A stretch of DNA of 59,640 bases from Clostridium sp. CF012. Its GTDB lineage: Bacteria > Bacillota > Clostridia > Clostridiales > Clostridiaceae. The notes beneath the pieces were generated by a model. That model was given only the letters and a program-made list of their open reading frames with translations, did not search any database and was not told the origin of the DNA. Each line of letters opens with the position of its first letter. Position 1 is the stretch's first letter. A program made the position numbers and the translations under genes. This document shows, piece after piece, positions 26,044-34,743 of this stretch. The stretch covers positions 1-59,640 of the forward strand of contig NZ_JAHLEF010000030.1 in NCBI RefSeq assembly GCF_018861755.1, read 5' to 3'.

Positions 26044-27336
26044 TTATTTAGTTACTACTGGTAAATAAAGTCCGAGTACATACAATACATTTATTAATAC
26101 TCCTACAAAAATTGCTCCCACAGGACCAACTGCCATATCTACAATAGGCTTTTTAGATACTTTATTAAGAGTGTAAATTCCAATAACTATAAATAATCCC
26201 AGTCCTGGGGCCATGGCATTAGCAGCCATCATACCACCTATCAAAAGAGCAACCTCAAGTATTTTACTCATTGCGGTTCTTATGTTATCCCCACAATTTT
26301 TCATTCCTGGGAATTTGTCTAGGAATTTTGCAATATAGTCAAGGAGAAGAACTTCTAAAGTAATTACTATTGCACCAACTATGAATGCTAGAATAGGATT
26401 ACTAATAAGAAGTCCTACAACAAATACAAAGGTCATTCCAGCAGGTCCATATACACCTGTGGCAATTGCTGTTGTTGCAACTAGTGGAACAAATCCAATT
26501 CCTCTTGCTAATGCTGTGAGTGCTGCTTCAACATTTTTACCCTTAGATAAAAGATTCAAGGATATAGGGTCTCCTGCTATTATAAGCATACTTGTACCCG
26601 CTGCGATTAACCCACCCATAACTGCAAGATATGGTACATTCTTTTTTATTTTCTTAACTCTATCGCTAAATAATGATACAAGATCTACGCTTTGTGCGTT
26701 TGGATCTGCCTTTTCTCTAACTGCATATATTATCATTATTATCATACCAACAAGTAGTGCCATCCCTTCAGGATTAAGAGCAACTTTTGCAGTTCCGATT
26801 TGAAATTTTCCGTAATATTGCACAATCTGTCTTACAAGGAATGATAAAGTTAAAGTTATTGCACCGTTTTTAACTCCATATTGATAAGCTACCACTAAAG
26901 CTGGGAAAGTTGCAAATGCAGCAATTATTGGAACACTAACCATACCGAGTTCTGGTAGGAAATTTACTGGCAGCATTTCAAATACATCAACTACGAATTT
27001 TAAACCTACAACTATTCCTACACCATAGATAGCACCTATTACTCCAGAAATCACCATTCCTTTTTTGCCATCTGGTGACCAGGTACCAATAATATCAGTA
27101 CCAAGTAATATACTATGAATAAGTATAATGTTTGCCGCAACAGATACTGGAATACCAAATCCTATAACAAGTCCAAAACCTAATGCAAAACTTGTTGCAG
27201 CCAAAGCCTTTTTACTCATTCTACCTTCAAGGTATTCTGGCACTATAGGTCTTAATCCATCATTAAAAACTGCAACACCCTTGTTTGCAAGAATTGAGGC
27301 AAATGCCCCAATTAGGGCTATAATAATAAACTTCAT
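26044..27336 (-). CDS. yhfT: YhfT-like membrane transporter
   Basis: The 430-aa protein is almost entirely hydrophobic, with about 11-12 membrane segments and glycine-rich loops (TSFALGFGLVIGFGIPVSVA, LLIGGMMAANAMAPGLGLFI). The N-terminal GAFASILANKGVAVFNDGLR is characteristic of YhfT. It is presumably the importer of the operon's substrate. It starts 12 bp after yhfU; a 158-bp gap to the amidase gene follows. Confidence 0.82.
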   Translation of the reverse strand: MKFIIIALIGAFASILANKGVAVFNDGLRPIVPEYLEGRMSKKALAATSFALGFGLVIGFGIPVSVAANIILIHSILLGTDIIGTWSPDGKKGMVISGVIGAIYGVGIVVGLKFVVDVFEMLPVNFLPELGMVSVPIIAAFATFPALVVAYQYGVKNGAITLTLSFLVRQIVQYYGKFQIGTAKVALNPEGMALLVGMIIMIIYAVREKADPNAQSVDLVSLFSDRVKKIKKNVPYLAVMGGLIAAGTSMLIIAGDPISLNLLSKGKNVEAALTALARGIGFVPLVATTAIATGVYGPAGMTFVFVVGLLISNPILAFIVGAIVITLEVLLLDYIAKFLDKFPGMKNCGDNIRTAMSKILEVALLIGGMMAANAMAPGLGLFIVIGIYTLNKVSKKPIVDMAVGPVGAIFVGVLINVLYVLGLYLPVVTK

Positions 27337-27348
27337 GATAAGTCCCCC

Positions 27349-27705
27349 CTATTTTAAAATTTTATTCATGATAACAGGTATAACCTGCTCTGCATGCTGT
27401 GGTGTAAAACCAAATGCTTTTTTTCCATTTTCAATTTCTTTTATTATTTCGCTTTCGCTTCTTATGTTTCCGGGCATTGAAACTGTTGCACAAAGTGACA
27501 TTCCAAGTAATGCTATTGCCATAGCTAGTGCACCGCCACCCCCTGTATTGCAAGCACCAAAGTAATAGTCCGCTTGATTTGCTTTAATTGCCATAGCAGC
27601 TTGAATATCTGTTTTAATTTCTACAGAAACCTTGTCTCCTCCTAATTTTTTAATGATTTCTGCTACCCTATCCTTGTCCATCTGTCCGCCTACAACTATT
27701 CTCAT
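27349..27705 (-). CDS. yhfU: YhfU-like DUF2620 protein
   Basis: Start set at ATG 27705 (MRIVVGGQ), one codon inside the longest frame. The 118-aa protein has the DUF2620 pattern: an N-terminal GGQMDKDRVAEIIKKLGG, a glycine-rich YYFGACNTGGGGALAMAIAL and AFGFTPQHAEQVIPVIM. The size and the P-loop-like N-terminus resemble a PTS IIB-type small domain, so it may assist YhfT (inference). Confidence 0.8.
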   Translation of the reverse strand: MRIVVGGQMDKDRVAEIIKKLGGDKVSVEIKTDIQAAMAIKANQADYYFGACNTGGGGALAMAIALLGMSLCATVSMPGNIRSESEIIKEIENGKKAFGFTPQHAEQVIPVIMNKILK

Positions 27706-27709
27706 CAAA

Positions 27710-28099
27710 TTAATTACCCCCTAATTTTTCAATATTTTCTTTTTCAAATAATGCACATAAGTGCATTATTAAAAAACTTTTTTCACTTTCTGGGATATCC
27801 ATATTCATTTCACTTTTAATACTACGTAAAGCTTTTTCGGAAGTTTGAAAATATTGATTTTGCTTTACCTCTTCATAAATTTCTTCATCAATTTTTTCAA
27901 CTGGGCAATTATTTTTCACCCTTTGAAGTGCAATAGAAAGGTGTGTTATAAGCATTGCACCGTTTTCCTCTTTAAGATCTATACTCCATCTATCACGAAA
28001 AATAGAAATTACTTTTATAACATTCCTATATACATCTTCATCAATCTGCCCTGCATCCTTTAATATACCAAGTCTAATATCTAATTCCACATTTAACAT
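27710..28099 (-). CDS. yhfY: YhfY-like PRD-domain protein
   Basis: The 130-aa protein has a PTS-regulation-domain look: helical, with LGILKDAGQIDEDVYRNVIK, LITHLSIALQRVKNN (a conserved His) and MDIPESEKSFLIMHLCALFE (a second His). Start is uncertain: ATG 28099 lies immediately after AAGAGGAG with no spacer, while GTG 28090 is better spaced; a TTG at 28171 overlaps the yhfZ stop. A palindrome lies just upstream at 28123-28139. It is likely a phosphorylation-sensing partner of YhfZ. Confidence 0.72.
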   Translation of the reverse strand: MLNVELDIRLGILKDAGQIDEDVYRNVIKVISIFRDRWSIDLKEENGAMLITHLSIALQRVKNNCPVEKIDEEIYEEVKQNQYFQTSEKALRSIKSEMNMDIPESEKSFLIMHLCALFEKENIEKLGGN

Positions 28100-28122
28100 C
28101 TCCTCTTCTTCATTACAATATA

Positions 28123-28139
28123 CAATATACTGTATATTG
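28123..28139. promoter_or_regulatory. Palindrome between yhfZ and yhfY
   Basis: CAATATAC, T, GTATATTG: perfect 8-bp arms. The same half-site CAATATAC begins the larger palindrome at 29306, which suggests one regulator binding both. Confidence 0.55.
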
Positions 28140-28167
28140 GTCGTAAAATAATTTCCTGTACCGTAAA

Positions 28168-29094
28168 TCAATAGTTAGGTATTACTTCCCCTAAAACTAC
28201 TTTTTTCTGATACATTAAAATTTCTTCCTTAATTAGAAACCTTTTAATGAAATTTTTCAATTCATTTTTGTTACCATTCATTACAAGGACTGCTTCTGTA
28301 TCTATATTGTTTAGATGATTTTTCTCCAATGGATAGTATTTTATATTTATTTTTCTATCAAGTATTTCATCTATATTCCATACAGCTGCATCTATTTCAC
28401 CACTTATGACCTTTGACATAATTTGATTGTATGCTAAATCTATAAGCTCTACATTTTTTCCTTCACACTGCATTAAAGTAAGAATTTTGTGGTCAGTAGA
28501 TGTTTTGTCTATACCAACTTTCATGCCCTCCTCAATGCTTTTCTTCAGTGAATTATTGAATATAAGTACATGCTCACTTACATATGTAAGCAGTCCAAAT
28601 TCAATTACTATGCTGATGTCCATGCCCTCCTCTATACTCTGCTGAGCAGCTAATTTTGAAACTATAGCAAAATCATACCTATCATTCTTAAGTGCATCTA
28701 TTCTGGTTTTTGCCCCTCTCATATATGCAAGATTAAAGGGTATGTTGCTTTTATACATAGTTTTATAAAGACCAGTAGCGAGACCTTCATAAAGTTTTGA
28801 ATAAGGTAGTGGCATAACACCAACTATAGAGTTTCTATCCGTGAAATCCAAAAGTCTCTTATGATCTATACCTGTAATAAAAGTGCCAAGATGCCCTCTT
28901 GCTTCAAGTATTATGACTTTATTATCCTGCAAAAGTTTTATAGCGCTCTGCACTGTACCTCTTGCTGTGTCATATTTTTCGGAATAATTTGCCACTGTAT
29001 CAATTCTATCCCCGACTTCCATTCCAATAAACTGTTGGGCTAATTTCATTACTATTAATCCGCTCTTTTGCATTAAACTCATCTTTACGTTCAT
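28168..29094 (-). CDS. yhfZ: YhfZ-like transcriptional regulator
   Basis: The 308-aa protein has a GntR-like winged helix at the N-terminus (IDTVANYSEKYDTARGTVQS, AIKLLQDNKVIILEARGHLG) and a periplasmic-binding-protein-type ligand domain (about 95-300, VGVMPLPYSKLYEGLATGLY, KVGIDKTSTDHKILTLMQCE). GAGGGTGG precedes the ATG. As first gene of the operon it should sense the pathway's substrate and control transcription, probably through the palindromes at 29306 and 28123. Confidence 0.8.
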   Translation of the reverse strand: MNVKMSLMQKSGLIVMKLAQQFIGMEVGDRIDTVANYSEKYDTARGTVQSAIKLLQDNKVIILEARGHLGTFITGIDHKRLLDFTDRNSIVGVMPLPYSKLYEGLATGLYKTMYKSNIPFNLAYMRGAKTRIDALKNDRYDFAIVSKLAAQQSIEEGMDISIVIEFGLLTYVSEHVLIFNNSLKKSIEEGMKVGIDKTSTDHKILTLMQCEGKNVELIDLAYNQIMSKVISGEIDAAVWNIDEILDRKINIKYYPLEKNHLNNIDTEAVLVMNGNKNELKNFIKRFLIKEEILMYQKKVVLGEVIPNY

Positions 29095-29305
29095 ATTTCC
29101 ACCCTCATGATTTACTATTTTACTATTGAATTATACACTCCATTGTTTTGTTTATTTGTAAGTATTATTATCTCAAGATTATTTTTAGGATGAATATTCA
29201 TTAGTCATATACACCCATATTATTTATATTAGGATTATATTTGAAATATGATCTTTTTATATTAAACCAATGTGTTCTAAAAATCTATGTGTATTAGGCT
29301 GTTTT

Positions 29306-29329
29306 CAATATACAAAATTTTGTACATTG
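29306..29329. promoter_or_regulatory. 24-bp palindrome upstream of the yhf operon
   Basis: CAATA then TACAAAATTTTGTA then CATTG: symmetric over 24 bp with one mismatched pair. It lies about 210 bp before yhfZ. It shares the half-site CAATATAC with 28123-28139 and is the best candidate operator of the operon. Confidence 0.55.
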
Positions 29330-29912
29330 GTGTTAAAAAGTAACCCTTTTCATAAATTTATAGTAGCACATACCTTTTTTATTGTCAACCCATAAGGACT
29401 AATATTATATAGTATATTAATTCCACCCGATATATTGGTGGCAATATTTTTTACATAAATTATAGAATAGAAGGAAATATTCAACACAAACTAAGCTATT
29501 ATTTCCTTAAGTAATTTTGAAAAATATGCCGCATAAGCCTTCTCCTCTTCAAGTATACTAGATCTGTGAACACGTCTCTTGGCTTTTCTTGTTTATCAAA
29601 AACTTGATTTTCTATTAAGTTGCTTAAATATTTAGTAATGGAACTCCATTTTCATCAGCTATATGAACTCATTCTTTTGAGAACTCCACTATTTAGTAAA
29701 GCCTTCTAATTAATAAGCTGATATAATTGTTATTTGAAGTGATTTAACAAAACGGCACCTCAGTTGTACTTCCCAGCTTATGCAATCTCCCCCGAGATCG
29801 CGCCATAATTAGAAGTTTATGCTTACTAATTAAATTAAGATATGAAAATGTCCAAGTATTATACAAAATATAGTACTTAGACATTTTTTCATGGGTATAG
29901 TTTCTTTGGTTG
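29330..29912. other. Gene-free stretch with coding debris and one GC-rich segment
   Basis: From about 29600 to 29490 the minus strand reads KRRVHRSSILEEEKAYAAYF then SKLLKEIIA and stop, perhaps the end of a lost gene. At 29752-29812 there is a GC-rich segment (CGGCACCTCAG...CCCCGAGATCGCGCC) unlike its surroundings. At 29850-29889 a hairpin (TGTCCAAGTATTATA / TATAGTACTTAGACA) followed by T6 may be a terminator. Confidence 0.45.
29850..29889. terminator. Hairpin downstream of the 325-aa gene
   Basis: About 15-bp imperfect stem, 5-nt loop, T6 on the plus strand and a four-T stretch on the minus side. It probably works in both directions. Confidence 0.6.
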
Positions 29913-30890
29913 CTAAGTTTTTTTCTCTAAACATTTTTCCGGATTAATCTTTATTAAATTCCAATTTTCCTTTTCATCTTTTTTATATTGCGCTATCTCT
30001 ATATCGGTATCATTAGTCAATTGGAAAAACACAAATTTGTAATCATTACCATCGGTACCCTTGAAATATATATTCTTAACATATCCTTCTTGTTTAGTGG
30101 GATATCTTTCCTTTACGAGTGAACACCAACCCCCATATTTAATATCCACTACAGCTTCAGCATTATGATTCCAACCATGATAAGGTGCACATAAAAAATC
30201 CTCTCCAAAAAGTTGAACATCAGAAATTTTATACAAAGAATCTTCTTTTGATATTTCTATAAAAGCATAATAATAAGCAAAATTAGAGATGTTGTCTTCT
30301 GTACCTTCAATAGTTTCAATCTCAACAAAATATTTGATTTTATTTAGATCATTATTAAACACAGGAACTTTTTTTAGTTTTATTAGATTTATATGAAGTA
30401 TATTTTCAAAAGATTTAAGGTAATCATTATACTTTAACTTATCTCGATATTTAGAGGATAAAAAATTATATGCCACTGGATAAGGTATTTGTGCATTCCC
30501 CAGTGTTCCACATCCCGCTCCCTTTCCTCCTAATGGATTCGCAGCTTCCCTTAAAACGCTGAAATAATTAATTATTGTATCTTCTGGAGTTTTAAGCAAA
30601 TTATTAGGCAATGTAATTTCTGAGGACTTTTTATCGTAGAAGTTATCAAAAAATTTGTAATCTGAAAACCTATCGTTAATAGAAGGTAGTTTTGATGGTC
30701 TAAAATATTTTTCTATGTCTTTCCCTTCACTATCACTAAACTGTGAATAAAACTGTCCTCCCATTGTTATCTTTACAGAATTTCGGTTTTTATGATATGC
30801 AATAGAAACAACTAATATTAATAATAAAGATGTTAATAATCCAATAATAATTTCGAAAATTTTATTCTTATTTAACTTTGTAAGCTTCAT
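29913..30890 (-). CDS. Membrane-anchored protein of unknown function
   Basis: The 325-aa protein has one N-terminal membrane segment (about 13-33, IIIGLLTSLLLILVVSIAYH) and otherwise an extracellular soluble region. The middle (PEDTIINYFSVLREAANPLG, then NFLSSKYRDKL) resembles NTF2-like folds found in clostridial secreted proteins. Cysteines at GAGCGTLG and FLCAPYHGW could form a disulfide. I do not recognise a named family. It stands alone between a terminator and a spacer. Confidence 0.6.
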   Translation of the reverse strand: MKLTKLNKNKIFEIIIGLLTSLLLILVVSIAYHKNRNSVKITMGGQFYSQFSDSEGKDIEKYFRPSKLPSINDRFSDYKFFDNFYDKKSSEITLPNNLLKTPEDTIINYFSVLREAANPLGGKGAGCGTLGNAQIPYPVAYNFLSSKYRDKLKYNDYLKSFENILHINLIKLKKVPVFNNDLNKIKYFVEIETIEGTEDNISNFAYYYAFIEISKEDSLYKISDVQLFGEDFLCAPYHGWNHNAEAVVDIKYGGWCSLVKERYPTKQEGYVKNIYFKGTDGNDYKFVFFQLTNDTDIEIAQYKKDEKENWNLIKINPEKCLEKKT

Positions 30891-30954
30891 CTATTCCCTA
30901 CCTTTTAATATAATTACTTAAAATATTATATTAAATAAAGTATTATAATAGACG

Positions 30955-31137
30955 TCAATGAATGTAGTCGCGATAATTTAAACCATTTCCACCTAAAGCT
31001 CTAGCCACATGATAATCAATAATTTGTTGGGTGACAAACTTATCCTCAGTGGCCATCTTTGTTCCCATTGCCGGGACCTCAACTCTAGCCGATGTTTTAA
31101 TATTTTTCACATTATAAATTATAATACTTCTTACCAT
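30955..31137 (-). CDS. Small protein coupled to radA, uncertain
   Basis: A 60-codon frame begins at the radA stop (TAATG overlap) and encodes VRSIIIYNVKNIKTSARVEV then MATEDKFVTQQIIDYHVARA. It has no internal stops or clear family. The overlap suggests it could be translated with radA, but it may be the tail of a deleted gene fused by chance. Confidence 0.35.
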   Translation of the reverse strand: MVRSIIIYNVKNIKTSARVEVPAMGTKMATEDKFVTQQIIDYHVARALGGNGLNYRDYIH

Positions 31138-32516
31138 TATTTGAGTTCCTTTTGAATAACATCTATTAATTTCTTACACGGAATAACCCTTATATTTTTA
31201 AATTTAACCCCTGGTTTCAAAGAATTCATGGGTATATACGCCTTTTTAAAACCCATTCTATCTACTTCTTTTAGTCTTTGCTCTAATGATGGTACTTTTT
31301 TCAATTCACCAGTAAGACCAAGCTCTCCTATAAAAACTGTGTCAGTAGATATTCCATGATTTAATGCGGAGGATGCAATACTCATTACAACAGCAAGATT
31401 TACTGACGTTTCAGTTAACTTAAGACCACCTGTTGCTTTTATAATAACATTTTTATCATAAAGTCCTACTCCTCCCCTTTCCTCAAGTATTGAGATAAGA
31501 GTCCCTAGTTGTTCCTTCCTTGCAAAACACTCACTTAGTCTACTTGGATAAGGAGTAAAAGATTTAGATACAAGGCTCTCTACCTCTACAACAATTGGTC
31601 TTGTTCCATCCTTTATGACGGCCAAAGCACTCCCTGGAACTAGTTCTTCCCTTTTGGTCATAAAAAACTCCGACGGGTCAGATATTTCTTCCATCCCTAT
31701 TTCTGTCATGCGAAATAGTCCACTCTCAGAAGTATCCCCATATCTATTCTTTTTGCTAATTAAATGTTTCAGTTCTTCTCCATCTTCTCCCTCTATGTAC
31801 AATACGGTATCCACTAAATGCTCTAATATCCGTGGCCCCGCCATCTCATCAGCCTTTGTCATTTGGCCTACGAGAAATACAGCTCTTGGTCTATCCGGAT
31901 TCTTTGCTTTATCCTTTAAAGCTGTGGCACATTCAATTACTTGAGTAGGAGATCCCGCTCTCGAACCTGAATATTCTTCTAAAGTAAATGTTTGAATGCT
32001 GTCAAGTATTATTAAGTCTGCATCAACTGTTTCTATATGTTGTAATATTTCATCTAATTTAGTATCAGAAACTACCCAGAAATTATCAGCTATTTCTTTT
32101 ACCGTACGGTCAGCTCTATTTTTAATTTGACTATTGCTTTCCTCTCCAGATGCATATAAAATTTTATATCCTTTTAAAGACAGAGCATTTGCCAGTTGCA
32201 GTAAAAGGGTTGACTTGCCCATCCCAGGAGGTGCTGAAATTATGCTTATACTATCTCTAACTATTCCGCCACCCATAACTCTATCAAATTCTGATACTCC
32301 TGTAACTATCCTGTCACTGTTAGATTGTACAATCGCTCTTAGTTTTGTTGGGCTAGTTGTTATTAGCATTCCACTTGAGTTAGATTTAGCAGAGCTTGCC
32401 TTAACTATTTTTTCTTCATATGTATTCCAGGCACCACAATCGTTACATTTCCCCATCCATTTTGGTGATTGTAACCCACAGTCTTTACAAATATAAACTT
32501 TTTTATCTTTAGCCAA
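31137..32516 (-). CDS. radA: DNA repair protein RadA
   Basis: The 459-aa protein has the full RadA/Sms layout: N-terminal zinc finger (CKDCGLQSPKWMGKCNDCG), RecA-like ATPase with Walker A GPPGMGKST and Walker B DLIILDSIQTF, the RadA motif SKKNRYGDTSE (KNRFG variant with Tyr), and a C-terminal Lon-like domain (GGLKLTETSVNLAVVMSIAS). It promotes branch migration and unwinding during recombinational repair. In many clostridia radA is next to clpC and disA; here it is isolated among accessory genes, so it may be moved or a second copy. Confidence 0.93.
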   Translation of the reverse strand: MAKDKKVYICKDCGLQSPKWMGKCNDCGAWNTYEEKIVKASSAKSNSSGMLITTSPTKLRAIVQSNSDRIVTGVSEFDRVMGGGIVRDSISIISAPPGMGKSTLLLQLANALSLKGYKILYASGEESNSQIKNRADRTVKEIADNFWVVSDTKLDEILQHIETVDADLIILDSIQTFTLEEYSGSRAGSPTQVIECATALKDKAKNPDRPRAVFLVGQMTKADEMAGPRILEHLVDTVLYIEGEDGEELKHLISKKNRYGDTSESGLFRMTEIGMEEISDPSEFFMTKREELVPGSALAVIKDGTRPIVVEVESLVSKSFTPYPSRLSECFARKEQLGTLISILEERGGVGLYDKNVIIKATGGLKLTETSVNLAVVMSIASSALNHGISTDTVFIGELGLTGELKKVPSLEQRLKEVDRMGFKKAYIPMNSLKPGVKFKNIRVIPCKKLIDVIQKELK

Positions 32517-32659
32517 TTAAATACATCTCCTTACTATCGTCATCATCAATTAAATCATTCATTTTCTTGTAATATATTTGTTAAGATATATTATTTTCTT
32601 CACTAATTTAGATCAATAAGACAAGTATTCCTTCGTTTTGGTGTTGGTCTAGAAGTAAT

Positions 32660-32699
32660 AAAATGATTTGTTACTACAATTATAGCAACAAATCATTTT
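32660..32699. terminator. Hairpin upstream of radA
   Basis: AAAATGATTTGTT (32660-32672) and AACAAATCATTTT (32687-32699) with a 14-nt loop and flanking A/T runs. It is probably the terminator of an earlier gene. Confidence 0.55.
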
Positions 32700-32712
32700 T
32701 ACAGTCAACACA

Positions 32713-32761
32713 CAAGCACCAGATATTGTCCGCATCACTACCAATATCTGAAAGATGCTTG
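32713..32761. repeat. Two-part inverted repeat
   Basis: CAAGCA/TGCTTG enclose CAGATATTG/CAATATCTG, with a 13-nt central loop. It forms a long stem with small internal bulges and lacks a T tract. It could be a structured RNA or a recombination site. Confidence 0.45.
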
Positions 32762-32769
32762 TCACAGTT

Positions 32770-32999
32770 TTAAATTAACCTAATTAATATGTCAACTTCA
32801 TCTGAATATTTTATCATTCCTATTACTAGTAATATAGCAGTCGCATCTAAAGTAGTAAGTAGTTCTCTAGGATCTTTTACATCTTTTCTTCTCTTATCCG
32901 GTAGTCTACTTGAAAAGGCTGGAAACATATCATGACTTTCATAAACTTCATTTATATTTGCAAATGCTATTAATGGTTCGAAACCATTTTAAATTGCAT
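32770..32999 (-). pseudogene. HIRAN-domain protein fragment
   Basis: On the minus strand, after an in-frame TAA at about 32990, the frame reads NGFEPLIAFANINEVYESHD then MFPAFSSRLPDKRRKD, a conserved segment of HIRAN-domain proteins. It then passes into an unrelated hydrophobic tail (ATAILLVIGMIKYSDEVDIL) and stops at 32770. The gene is truncated at both sides. The copy-2 55-bp segment (32936-32990) lies inside it. Confidence 0.6.
32936..32990 (-). repeat. 55-bp duplicated segment, copy 2
   Basis: Identical to 19857-19911, 13.1 kb away. This copy sits in the longer HIRAN fragment and is likely closer to the source. Confidence 0.7.
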
Positions 33000-33056
33000 T
33001 ATCTAGCTCTTTAGTTTTATATTTGAATTCATACTTACCATTCTTTGATCATGGGA

Positions 33057-33253
33057 TTAATTATCATACCCATCTATAATATCTTTTATTTTAGTATTAC
33101 TTAAATTATCTCTTATCTTCTCTACTATGGAAATCGTTCCATCATAATAATTATTTTTAATATGCTCAAATAACTCAAAATGCGCTATTCTATTAGACTT
33201 CGACCATCTTATCATAGATTTTGACTTACTGAAAATTAATGATTCAAAGAATC
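33057..33253 (-). pseudogene. Unidentified C-terminal gene fragment
   Basis: Minus-strand frame ESLIFSKSKSMIRWSKSNRI, then AHFELFEHIKNNYYDGTISI and VEKIRDNLSNTKIKDIIDG, stop at 33057. There is no start codon. The composition is that of a real protein. Family not recognised; it adjoins the HIRAN remnant. Confidence 0.4.
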
Positions 33254-33306
33254 TTCATCAACCTCCCAATAATCAACTAAATAATATGTATTATAAAATA
33301 TAAATA

Positions 33307-34557
33307 TTAATTTAGAGATGTTTTATATATAAATTTATTAATTATAAAATTTATTGAGAAGGATGATATTATGACAAAAATCCAATATGTTACAGGTAAG
33401 AAGAAACATATTAAAACTACAGCTATAATAGGTTTTCTAATCACTACTGTAATTACTCCAGTTGAAGTAATTGCTACAAGATAAGTTGGATCAATATTCA
33501 AAATACCACTAAGAGCAAATGCTATACAAAAGGAGGCGAATATTGTAGGAAATATTTGGCCACCAACCCATCGGAAATTAATGGATATTTTAGTAGCTAA
33601 TATCTTTAAAAAAGCAATAAGCAATAAGTAAGCATTTCCCAATTCCCCTGAATTATTAATAGTTTCTCTTAAAGCATGTTCACCAGAAAACAGTGTAAGA
33701 GGAAAATACGCACCTAAAAGTGCTAAAATAAATCCACCGATTATCGCAGCTATAAATGGATTTGAACTTAATTTAGTTTTTTTACAAATACATTCTATTA
33801 AATGGCCGATATAGTTAAAAGATAGACCTATTATTATTGAAAGAATTAAAATAGGTATAAAAAACAACAAATCTTTATTAGAAATATGATTTTGGGCTAA
33901 TTTAAAATTAAAACTTTCTTTATGTATTAAATTATTTAAAATTTTCATGATAAAATAAGTAGATAAGGCTGTACAGCTATATGTAAAATAATTTAATAGT
34001 TTTTTGGAAATAAGCTGTACTTTATAAATTGAATTTTTATCATAAGAAAATGAGGTAAAAAGAGGTACTTGAAAAATAGCAGTAAGTACAGCACTAGTAG
34101 AGGTTTCTATAAATTCTTCTTTTAATTCAGGATTTGAATTTTTAATTTTCTTGCTTAAAAAAGTTGAAAACATAGCTGTCATTCCAAAAAGGCCAGCTTC
34201 CGGACCTATACTGCCTCCAAAAATTAGTGGTAAAAAAGCACATGCAATATATTTGGGTAGAGGTTTATAGTCAATGGTTTTTGTAATCTTGTATTCGTGA
34301 AGTATTTCTTCCATTTCTTTTGGATAAGGCCCTAAAAACTTTTGGCAAAGACCTATTATTAATCCTCCTAGTGTGCATAAAATTATAGTAATGGTAAAAC
34401 TACTTACTTTAATAATATGAGGTAGCTCATGCCACAAAAAATTACTTGATAGATTTATAAGAAATATAAATGACCAACAAAAGGCACCAACAACTGTACC
34501 CATAATAAAACCGAAAAATACAATATTTTTTACAATAGATTTAATATTAGACACCAC
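33307..34557 (-). CDS. ClC-type chloride channel family protein
   Basis: The 416-aa protein has about ten membrane segments and the ClC architecture: GGSIGPEAGLFGMTAMFSTF in the first selectivity-filter region (about 114-133) and RWVGGQIFPTIFASF in the later one. Where antiporters have the gating glutamate (GREGP), this protein has Ile (GSIGP), as in YfeO-like divergent members, so coupled Cl-/H+ exchange is unlikely and passive conduction is more plausible. Single-gene unit. Confidence 0.82.
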   Translation of the reverse strand: MVSNIKSIVKNIVFFGFIMGTVVGAFCWSFIFLINLSSNFLWHELPHIIKVSSFTITIILCTLGGLIIGLCQKFLGPYPKEMEEILHEYKITKTIDYKPLPKYIACAFLPLIFGGSIGPEAGLFGMTAMFSTFLSKKIKNSNPELKEEFIETSTSAVLTAIFQVPLFTSFSYDKNSIYKVQLISKKLLNYFTYSCTALSTYFIMKILNNLIHKESFNFKLAQNHISNKDLLFFIPILILSIIIGLSFNYIGHLIECICKKTKLSSNPFIAAIIGGFILALLGAYFPLTLFSGEHALRETINNSGELGNAYLLLIAFLKILATKISINFRWVGGQIFPTIFASFCIAFALSGILNIDPTYLVAITSTGVITVVIRKPIIAVVLICFFLPVTYWIFVIISSFSINFIINKFIYKTSLN

Positions 34558-34634
34558 CTTTGTGAAACATTACATTAACTATGATAGTATAATTTATTTT
34601 AAATATCAACATAATTGTATAACTATCATTACAA

Positions 34635-34743
34635 ATCAACAGCTATCAGTAATGTAATTCCATATAAATTAACAACACTTATATCCATACCATTCACAAA
34701 TAAATGAGCTATATAGGTATGCCTTAAATCATGAAATTTAAAA
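34635..34743 (-). pseudogene. Tyrosine recombinase (integrase) fragment
   Basis: Minus-strand frame KFHDLRHTYIAHLFVNGMDI then SVVNLYG is the catalytic HxxRH box of phage/ICE integrases (HDLRHTY). It has no start and degenerates after NLYG. A footprint of a lost integrated element. Confidence 0.7.

Noticed and set aside
29752-29812. A known riboswitch (c-di-GMP, purine, guanidine, THF types considered)
   Set aside because: None of the conserved cores I know could be matched on either strand; reported as an unexplained segment instead.
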